Source of the DNA: Plakobranchus ocellatus
Taxonomy: Eukaryota > Mollusca > Gastropoda > Plakobranchidae
Assembly (NCBI GenBank): GCA_019648995.1
Contig: BLXT01001660.1
Span: 27,831 to 49,892 of the forward strand
Length of the DNA: 22,062 nucleotides
Direction of reading: 5' to 3'
Below are positions 1-9,500 of this stretch, one piece after another (position 1 is the first letter of the stretch; the number at the start of each line of letters is the position of its first letter). A model generated the notes under the pieces. It was not told the DNA's origin and did not search any database. It was given only the letters and a program-made list of their open reading frames with translations. Position numbers and translations under genes: made by a program.

Positions 1-678
1 TTTTTAACTGTCAAGACTGTGTTGGTCACCTCAACACCAGCGCCGAGGGTCTTTTGAGTTACAGAACCCCCCCGAAAAAAAAAAAATGATTTCGGGATAG
101 ATCTAGATGCTTTATTTAATCCAACGACACTTTGCAAGCCTGGTATAAAATCAAAGCAACTACGCTGGTCTACTTCGAGGGCAGTTACAAAAAAAAAAAC
201 GAGGATGAACTTTCCATCGATGCCGCATTTTTGTATTATGTGAATGGAAAGAAAATAGCACAAAATGAAACAAAAGCACAAGCCTATAGTTAAACAGCCA
301 AAGTGTAAAATTTTCCCCATTGGCGGGATGAATTACACCTAAAGCATAATGCCGGCATGTCTGCATGTAGTACCCGAGACATATTAATAACACAGAAGCC
401 GCTCGGTCTCTTTATACAGAACGTTGAATAAACGTTATGGACCGCAAATTGGATACTTGGGTTATGTCGATAGTAATTTAAAAATGTTCAATGCTATTTC
501 AATAGGCAAAGAGAAGACGTCGGTAGATATTGCATGGATCCAACCGATATAACGAGATAATTTTTTTCCCGTCCATCGGGACAACTGAGCGGGATTTTAG
601 CGGGGCAGCCCGGAAAACAGAATTTATAGGCGTTCACCGGGATTTTTTCCCGGCGAAAGCGGAAAGTTGGCAGGTCTG
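1..678 (+). repeat. Dispersed repeat family A, copy 1 (cut by window edge)
   Basis: It ends in GTTGGCAGGTCTG (666-678). It aligns by eye with copies at about 7540-8521 and 18180-19195. Shared islands include GATAGATCTAG (about 104), TTAATCC..CGACAC..TTGCAA (about 117-139), AAATTGGATACTT (446-458) and the 3' module GGATTTTAGC..GCAGCC. A hairpin CCGGGA/TCCCGG lies at 637-653. There is no convincing ORF, so it looks non-autonomous. The left boundary is outside the window. Confidence 0.65.
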
Positions 679-718
679 GTTACATTTCATAAGAATGATA
701 AAAGAGAAAAAAAAATTT

Positions 719-747
719 TGAGAGAGAGAGAGATGGGGGGGGGGGAG
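719..747. repeat. GA microsatellite followed by poly-G run
   Basis: GAGAGAGAGAGAGA followed by ATG and a run of ten G, immediately downstream of the 3' end of repeat copy 1. Confidence 0.85.
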
Positions 748-1224
748 TGTATATTAGTTTGGTTGACTTTAATGCACTGGCTTAAACGATATAAGTAGAC
801 CCAGGCAGTGGTTGGTATTATGAAAAGTATAAAATTTCCGTGATTTTTTTTTTTTCAAATGTTAGGCAGTTCGTATAGACCATCGTTTAACTGTCTCATC
901 CTACTTATAACTAGTGTATTAAAAGCATACACAGTCGGCACTTCAAGTTTCTTTGATAATAGTTCAAAGGCTGACTAGAGGATTGGGGGAAACAACCTTT
1001 AATTTCTTTGATCTTTTGTCGACATGGTGAACTTCCTACACTAAGCCTAATACTGCATCGTGCAAACACTACCATAGTTTTAATACATTGTACTTTTCAA
1101 ACACTTCTCTTTCAAGGTGGAGGGGGGGGATAAAAGGCTTTTTTCTTTTTCTAAACATTGGTTAGGATCAGGCATTAGCGTTACAAGTTGCGGGTGCTGT
1201 GAATAAGTATGGCGAGAAACGTAG

Positions 1225-1296
1225 CAGGCTAAACCAAACAAATTAGATTGAATTTAGGAATATTAGGTAAAATAAAGCTTAACGTTGGCAGGTCTG
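1225..1296 (+). repeat. Family A 3' end, diverged short copy
   Basis: Ends in a perfect GTTGGCAGGTCTG (1284-1296). Upstream similarity to the longer copies is limited to an ATTGAATTTA island and A-rich spacing, so the left boundary is approximate. Confidence 0.5.
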
Positions 1297-1639
1297 CTTC
1301 TGATGCTAATAATGAAAACGTTTTCATACACGCAATGACGCAAAGCTTTCAGCCAGCTAACACAAAGGTAGAGTGGAGAGTCAAATCGCATCAAAACGCA
1401 CGCCTGCATTGTCTCCTAAGCTAGCCCAACGATATGCACGCACTGCTCAAGGTGAATGATAAATTGATAGCACTTGGCAGTGCTGCATGGGACTCTAGGA
1501 GTCGAAAGTTATAGGTATTGTGGGATCAGCTTCAAGGTCTCGTCAATAGGCCTAAGGCCTATCAAAGGGAGAAAAAAAACTACCGCAGGCGGCCATACAA
1601 AAAAAAAAAAAAAAGAAAAAGTCAAATAAAAATCGGAAT

Positions 1640-1739
1640 TTGTGAGGTTAATTTTGTTTTTCCCGACTTTTTCCCGAGTTCCCGACCCATCACCAAATTC
1701 CCGACTTTTTCCCGATTTCCCGACCCGGTGGGGACCCTG
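1640..1739 (+). repeat. TTCCCGAC-reiterated module ending GGTGGGGACCCTG
   Basis: Six TCCCGA units with T-rich spacers (CGACTTTTTCCCGA occurs twice), then GGTGGGGACCCTG. The architecture (short GC-rich iterated motif followed by a fixed-looking terminus) parallels the module at 2478-2602, and the terminus is a distant match to GTTGGCAGGTCTG. Confidence 0.5.
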
Positions 1740-2477
1740 TAATTATATTCACAGTCTAAAAGAATTATGACTATTGTGTTGGTAATTTTGTAAATAATTG
1801 GTGAGGATATTTTAAATTCAGAGAATTTTTAAAAAAAGAAATGAACATTCATTTCATGAGCCAATAAGCAGAATGTTTTGCTGAAAAAAATCAGTCCTGT
1901 AATACTGAGAGATTCTGATTGAGCCACTAAGCTAATAGCCATCATCTGCTTTCTGATCCTCAATTTGGACACTTTCTTACTAAGAAAAAAAAAAAATCAT
2001 TAGCTGCATTTCTAAAAAATTGACAGTCTCAGTCAAAATTCTGCCCTCACTTTATCATAATGTAAAATAAAAATATAAAAACTGGATGATTGAACTGTCA
2101 GTTGTCATCCATTAAAATTCAGGCAAATAATACACCTTAAAAAAAAAAAAATATAAGGAACTGAAAACACCCATTAATGCAAAACAGGTCACAGATATAC
2201 AGCCATGTAAATGTGCAGTCAATGCAACAATAGTAGTGACAAACTATGGGCTTGGACTAGATTTTTTATACAAGAATCAGGCTTTAATTTATTTTCATGG
2301 CTGATTAAGGGAGAAAGAGGTGCTTTGCAAGGCTAGCTACGCATCCACATGCACCGAATAAGACTCCAGGTGCAAGACATATCACTTTTTTGAACACTGA
2401 AGAGGAGAGAAAACGTAAGGTGAATCTTTCACATGAACTTGGGCAAGTCAATTGTGTACTGTGATCAATGAGTAAAA

Positions 2478-2602
2478 TGGTGTTACAATAGTATCCCGAA
2501 ACAAAGCTGAATTCCGGGACATTTCTAACAAATGCGGGACTGCGGGACAGACACTCATTTTCCGGGACTATCCCGCAATTTGCGGGACGGTTGGCAGGTC
2601 TG
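2478..2602 (+). repeat. GCGGGAC-reiterated module with family A terminus
   Basis: Several (C/G)CGGGAC units, then a near-perfect palindrome TCCCGCAA-T-TTGCGGGA (2571-2587), then a perfect GTTGGCAGGTCTG (2590-2602). GC content is far above the surrounding DNA. The left boundary was set at the first CCCG. Confidence 0.7.
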
Positions 2603-2812
2603 TATAAGTAGATCTAGGTCTAGCTCTGGTATTTACTCTTCACAAATCAATAAACGTATTAGGCCAGAGCAGATCTGATTCCAGATTAGGGTCTAAAATA
2701 TTTCAGCTAATGAGAAATAAGAGCAAAAGTTCCAGCCCATTGTTTCAGTGATAACACAATAAATATATTCCTCTTTTAAAAACCACTCGCCCTATTAGAA
2801 GTACAAAAGCTG

Positions 2813-2855
2813 GGTTTTTTTTGTTTTTGTTTTTTTTTTGGTTTTTTTTTTTTGT
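2813..2855. repeat. T-rich low-complexity tract
   Basis: Runs of 8, 5, 10 and 12 T separated by single or paired G. Confidence 0.9.
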
Positions 2856-3211
2856 CGCAAGTGCCAGTATTAGTACTACTGACATTATACTAAGTAAAGT
2901 GGGTTACTGGAAATGATAAATTTCAAGTGCCAAGCAAGGGAGAGAACTAGGAGAAAAGAAAGTAAACACTGAATACAATGATTGAAAATGGGCGATTCTT
3001 CAAAACTATAATATCGAAAACCGAACAAAAATAAATCTTATTTTAATTTATTGTATTTGTGTCGATATAGAATTGTATTGACTGAAAGCCTGTTAAAAAA
3101 TATAAACCACTTTGACTTCAGGTACACAAAAACGAAACTAATAAGAAGCAAAAGTGAAAGTCCAGTGCAAACGAAAGTAAATTCGTCTGACTTGTCTTAC
3201 GCAAAGTAAGA

Positions 3212-3280
3212 GAAATCGTAATTTTAACCTAAAAAACGTAATCGTTTATTTTGGCTTGAAAAACGTAATTTACGTTTTCT
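3212..3280. repeat. CGTAAT iterated module with 19-nt palindrome
   Basis: CGTAAT occurs at 3217, 3237 and 3264 in A-rich context. The last copy is part of AAAACGTAA-T-TTACGTTTT (3260-3278), with nine-bp arms and a one-base centre. Confidence 0.6.
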
Positions 3281-3379
3281 ACATTTTCTACACATCTTAA
3301 TATTCTGAAAGCCAAAGACAACTCACGAACAAAAATAATACTTATTTCATGGGGGATGATAGGGTACAATATTTAATAC

Positions 3380-3543
3380 CTGATTGCCATGATTTTAGGT
3401 GAGCAGAACATTTGCTCCACAGCCCTGTTAATGTCCATCATGGTTACTTTGTTGGTCCCACTGGCTGCACGCTCTTCAGCTATTTCTGTGGCTTTTCTAC
3501 AGATATCCAGAGCTCTTCTAGCATCCCCTGAAACTGCTGCTAC
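3380..3543 (-). CDS. ORC1: ORC1 exon j (sensor 2; last visible exon)
   Basis: Residues 709-762 plus 2 nt. [20 protein letters not shown] contains the sensor 2 block GDARR; the remainder ([14 protein letters not shown]) is the lid helix leading to the winged-helix domain. The acceptor is TTCTAATAG; the donor is ATCAG then GTATTA. The open phase (AG left over) shows that at least one more coding exon must follow. Human ORC1 has roughly 95 more residues here, forming the DNA-binding winged helix. No such exon was recognised between 3379 and 1. Confidence 0.96.
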
Positions 3544-6500
3544 CTATTAGAAAATAAAAGAGGCCTCCCCCTAAATGATAATTTAGATGACTCATACCAC
3601 TATCATTCATGTTTTCATGATTACTGTTGTGCATTGTGAAAGTCAAATCTGTTCCATATAATGTTTCAGTAAACTCAACATTTCATGTTCATTAAAAATA
3701 TACCTTTAATGAACTGTCTCAACACAAATTTGCAAATAAAAATAGTATGCTGAAATTCCAAGTTTTCATTGAGATGTAAAAAAAATTATTTTTGTCTACA
3801 TTCCATTCAAATTTTACAAAATGCTTTGTCTACACTTGGTGGCAATTTTCATGGATCATAGAGGTAACACGGCAGGGATATTCTAAAAGTTGTAAAAATT
3901 CTTAAGCCTTTAACACTGATATTTAAAGTTGAAAAAGGTGGCACCAATAGAAGGATAAATTGGATAGGCAAAGATGGCAGCAAAAATAAGAAGAAAGATA
4001 AGAGGAAAAACTTGGATTGGAAGCGGAGGAAGAGGAGGCAATTTTCTAATGAAGCCCTGCATAAATATGGAAAGGAAAACCACACATTGGTGATTTATGC
4101 AGATAGCCATTCCCTATAAGGTGATCTAAACCTACAGAGTCTCATCAAGCCAGTGTGTTAGTGGCGAGCTCAAACTTTAATCCAATGCAGATGAATTCAT
4201 GCATGTTTCAGTGCAGGTTCATTACTTATTGTGCTATCAATGTCCCTAGAAAAGATGAGTGAATGATGGAGAAAAGGTCTTAGATAAACGATAAGAAATC
4301 ATGAAAAAAAAAGTATAAAATTGGAAAAAAGTTTCAGTATTCAGTATTTTATAATGCAAAGAAGAGAGACTTTAATGGAAGAGAAAAGGGTATGCAAATA
4401 AAAAAATGAAGGAAGTATAAGAAGTTGAAAGCTTCAGACATTTTTTTTTTATAAAGTAGAGGGTATGTGAAAAAAAAAAGAAAAAGAAACAAAGGGCATC
4501 GGAACAGTTGAAGACAGAGAGAAAAGGAGAAAAACAGAAAAACTCTAAGAGGGAATAGGACAATGAGGAAAACAAACACTGAAATGCAGAGAAAAGCTTT
4601 ATAATCAGGGACAAAAGCTTAAAGCCTAATGGGAGACATAATGAGAAAGAAAATAGAATGAATGAAATTGCAGCTACCCACTCATAGCTCAAAAGGGGAA
4701 AAAGAAGCAAACAGCTGCTACTGTCAGAAGCCTAATCAGCAGATGCTCTGTGACTTCTTTGAGACAGGAAAGTGCAAACATTGTAGGTCTTGTGTTCATA
4801 CTATCCTTACTGAGCCAACTTCTTTTTATTTGCTTTCCACTTTTCCTCTGAATTTAGTGGTAGATAAAAAAAAGACAAAAGTTCAAAGAGGGTGAAATGA
4901 GATAATGAAACTTCAAAAGCAAATAAAATTTGATGGATGGTGATGTCAGCTCTGCTAATACAATTCAAAAAAGAAAAAAAAGTTACTAAAATTTAGTGCT
5001 GAGGCCCAGGTTTGCAGTTATGTATGAAATCGATCTCAGATTATTGTGGTGCTGAGACTCACCATTTTAATCCGTGAAAGAGCAATCATTGACACAGTTT
5101 TTCCTACCTTTCTAGATGCAAGCTGTATTGCATCTCCATCAAATACTTTCAAGCCCTTCATGCGTGAAGATACAATCTGCTCCAACTGAAGAAATGAATA
5201 GGGCTGAAAAGTCATTCTTGTCAACCCCTAAGAGAGAAAAAAAAAAATTGTTTTTGATCAATTTTAAAACATCTCAAAAACTACTGTCTGCATATTTATT
5301 ACATAGATTGTGCACATACAAAATGTACCATTTGATTACAGAGAAATCTCTTAGATTTTGGATGTTTGGCAGTTTCTTCTAGCAATGGCTCAAAAGTTGT
5401 TTTTTAGTACATGTCTGCAAATTGCCTGAATGCAATCAAACCTAATTTTTAACTCGGCCAGTGCTTTGCAGGGCATAATTCAGGCATTAAATAAAGTTAA
5501 ATTGAAACTCATGCGCCAGACAAATATAGCAAAAGCACCAATAGGGATGAAAAAAAAACTCTTTTATAACAATGCTGGTTAATCCAAGTATTTTTATTGA
5601 TACTAAATTCTAACGATCTACACTGCTTGGTTGACAAATAAAAATTAGTTGAGCTGAGGGCCTATCTGAATGGATAAAAAAGGAATGCCTAATTTTGACC
5701 TGCCAACCTCAAATGGTGTTCACAGGAATAAATATTCACCTCCACTCACAAGAATTTAGAATGTTTCACAGGAATAGTCCGCGCCATTAAATGCTCATCG
5801 ATAGCTCATATTACATCGCAAGTCATATAATCAACCATTGACATTCCCATAATAGTAAAGTATGATATCAGGGGCTAATTAATGAACCTTCCACTCTCAA
5901 AAACGCCAAAAATTCTATCCCTACTCACTGCTGACAGTCAAATAATGTCATCATTTATCAAGTCAATAAGACTGGCAGACTTAGGGTCTGGATACTGTAG
6001 AATTATTTTTTTTTCTTAACTCTACAAAATTCAAAATCTAGCTCACACAATAAAAGGCTAAATGCAAAGTGTAGGGAGAATAAGCAATATGAAACAGGTC
6101 TACTCAATCCCAGTATAGCCTACAATAAATGTCATTTTATATTAACATAGCTACCAAGATTGGAAATCTTAAAAAAGGAAAACCCTATTGATGTATATCA
6201 TATGTATATGATTGTAACAGGATACTATGAATAAGAAAAGCACCATTCCCCTGAGAGTAATTTAATGATTCAAAGAATGAAGAAAATGAGAAAGTAATGT
6301 AAGATAATTAATATATTCTATAAATTTATAAAAATTTATCAATTACATGCTTACCTCAAAAAAAAAAAGAAAAAAAAAAAAGGAAAAAGAAACTGCCTTG
6401 ATCAGCAACCACATCCACCACCTCTTTGTTTTTAAATCATTTTTTTTACCTCTCATCTCCAAACAACCTTCAATACAATCTCAATCTCAGATTTCATACT

Positions 6501-9500
6501 GCCTAAACTAGCAAAAACTTGAAATCCATTGCAGTGAGATGGACCTAGTGTTTGCTTTGATTCACAAGTGAACGCTTAGGAAAATAGTGGCGCTTTATGA
6601 GCTTAGGGAAAGCAATAATTTATGAGAGTGTGGATAAAATTATTCTTTAAGCCTTGCCTGCTTTGCTTGCTGATTGCCAAGTAGATCATTTATAGAGCTT
6701 AGGGACAAAACTGATGAAAGTGTAAGGAAAATTCCTACCACTGAATAAAAAATCACTGCAATCGACTCAGTCCAAGGACTGAGGCACAATCCTGAGATTA
6801 CATTTTTTGGTGAAAAACACACTTAAGTAATTAATGGATTAACAGGACAAGATGCTTAAAAATGTCTGAAAACGGAACAAGTCCGTTTAAGATAAACACT
6901 TCGCAGCTAGTATTAAATATAAGAAAACATCTTGCCCAGTTTGTGGTGCTTTAAAAATTTATTGCAAAGATAAGATATGGATATGAAAAAAATGATACAT
7001 GTATAACGACAAAATTTGATGATAAAGGTCTAAACTTTGAAGTCAAATTAAAGGCCTTAGGCCCCATTCTGTTCTGGAATAGTTCCCATAGTTATTCTAT
7101 TATATGCTTCCAAAGATCGACATTGATGGGTCAATATACTCAAACTCCCTATTCTCTTTATCCATTTTATAGCAAAGAAATTTTTTTTTCTTTGTTATCT
7201 ACCACACAAGGCCGATTTACCCTGGTTTACAAAAAAGAAATAAACCTTGATATCAGTCTTGCAAAGTTCTAAAGTCAAGATCTGAATGTGATCTTTTGCG
7301 AAAACTAAAGAATGCAAAAAAAATAGAATCTAGAGATTGCTCTAGTTAAAGGCCTATCTGACAAAATCTGAATGTTGGCTTGCTTAATGCATGTAGCTTT
7401 CCATTAAGTGCAGTTAAACATTCTGCTATTTTTTATGATCTTTGCCTTCCCACAGTTGGTGAAAACAATAAAAATGCATTGTACAAATGAACCATCGAAT
7501 CGAGATCTAGATCTAGAACTGCCATGTGGGCCATGAGATCATTCAGGTTTTAAAATCCCTTCAACTGCCTCATCATGTAGATTTATTGATGACAAACTTT
7601 TGTGAACAATTAATTTAATATCTTAAAGTATGAGGTTGATGGATCATTGTATCTGAATTTCCAAACTCTGTTTCCTAAATTATGTTAAAAAATAAGTGGA
7701 ACAATCATGAATTTTACATGAAAAGGCGATGAGTCTTGTCAAGATAGTAAATTTCTGGTTTTGTTATGAAACCAACTCAAAACACCTGAAGTAAAAGAGT
7801 AATTCCTAGGCCTGCTGAACAAAAACAAAATCACAAGCTAGAGGTCTAAACATCTTCCCAGCCAAGCACACACAAATGTCTTTAGTTACAAATGATCATC
7901 ATATTTATTATCTTCAGTGAGAAGCCTGGCAGTTATCATGTGAAAGTTGAGGGAATCTAGGTCACATGCTTATGCAGCCATAGATAATACTTTATATCAA
8001 CCCTCCTTTATGCACAATTAAATATATAGTAGATGTCCGTCGTGGTAAGGAGAACCAACAAAGAATGATATAACAAAAAAAAGCACCCTCTCATGCAGAC
8101 TGTTGGTTCTGCATCTCCGCCAGCAGATTATTACAAGCATAGAAAAGATTGCACTCTTAATCTGTAGCGGGGTTACTCTTCCAACTTTATTGTTTACAAG
8201 TTAGTCCTACATGCACTTTCCTATCAATGGCATAGAGAAGACTAAATGACCTTAGGAACATGTAACACCCTGGCATGTTAAGAATACAAGTTGCTCAATT
8301 CTCAACAAGTTAAAGAGCACAAATTGGATACTTAAGTCATATTTAGGTAAAGTTAAAGAGTACATAATGCTTGTTAGTATCGAATTGATCAAAAGGATAA
8401 AACAAAAGAACTTTTTTTCCTTTTCACTATTTAATAGGATTTTAGCTTAGCTGCCTGAAAAATTGAATTTATGTGGGTTCACAGAAATTTTCCTGGGGAA
8501 AAGGTAAAGTTGGCAGGTCTGCAAATTATAAAAGTAACCTTATCCAGACATAATTTTTTAGACAAACAATACTTTTCTTGACTTCTAATCCCTCACAAGT
8601 AAAGTATTTGTATGACTTGTTACCAGGGCTGAGAATGGCTAAGCATAAAAAAAAAAGACTGAAATTTCACAGCTTTGGGCAAAGGTGCAAGCTATGGCTT
8701 TTTCTCTTTTAATTTCCTTTTTTTTTTTAAATTACACATAAAAATGATGATTTAAAAAAAAAGATAAAAGCCTTCCTTGGTTGAGCTTACGACAAGGTCA
8801 CGATGAGCAAAACCACTTTTAGGAGGCCAATTCCCAGCCCTGGTTATACGTTTTAATATTTACCAGTCGACTTGCCACCCTTTTTATCATTATCCTTTCA
8901 GGCAAATCCATTGTATTAGCAACTGCCAACACAGTGAGTCTTGCCTTCTCTTTTGTGGGCCAGTCAAATATATTGTACATGACATCCTGTTTGCGAGTCC
9001 AAAGCAGATCCAACTGGTTTGTGTGAATGGGGTGGGGATAAAAGGATAAAAGATTGCTTAGTCTGCATTAGTCAAATACTATTGGAGTGATCAAAAGATA
9101 TGCTATTTTACTAGTGCCTGAATTTCTATGGTAGGAAAAAAAATCAGGATTTTGGGAAAAATCCGGAGAATGCCCATCTCTGTAAATACATCATGTAGAT
9201 TAGCCTAGCTTTGACAGGTTTAAATTAAAAAATACTTTGCATCTCTCCCATGATAGTCATTATTGTACAGCTGCCTGTTAGCAGTTCTATAAATGTTTTA
9301 ATGTTATTCATGTCTCTTACTCATTGTAATGGATTAAGGATATTAGTTTAAAGTGCCCTTGCTAAGCACAGTACAGGATGAACCAAAAAAGACAAACTAA
9401 AGGTGTGTCTCTGTGATATCATATCACTCTGAACCTTTACAATCAGAACCAGGACACATAGGGTTGAGCTGGTTATAGTAAACCCAAGCAGAAGTAAAAT

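Larger units (their letters stand above)
1..3379. other. Non-coding stretch downstream of ORC1 exon j
   Basis: Begins as the ORC1 intron after exon j. Reading the minus strand I found no winged-helix exon, so this is intron up to the window edge or includes unrecognised sequence. It contains repeat copies (1-678, 1225-1296, 1640-1739, 2478-2602), a T/G low-complexity tract around 2813-2855 and a CGTAAT module at 3217-3278. Confidence 0.6.
5228..8863 (-). other. ORC1: ORC1 intron h-i (3636 nt)
   Basis: Largest intron; GT at 8863-8862, AG at 5229-5228. It contains a reverse-oriented repeat end (5697-5800), an A-rich tract (about 6358-6390) and the long repeat copy 2 (about 7540-8521). From about 5800 to 7540 I see only AT-rich DNA with no supportable gene. 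Confidence 0.85.

Noticed and set aside
666..2602. Family A as a typical Helitron
   Set aside because: The subterminal hairpin fits, but the ends do not match CTRR consistently and insertions are not clearly between A and T; kept only as a hypothesis.
4349..4710. Minus-strand frames rich in Phe, Leu and Ser
   Set aside because: They result from the purine-rich + strand; low-complexity composition, no motif, inside an ORC1 intron.
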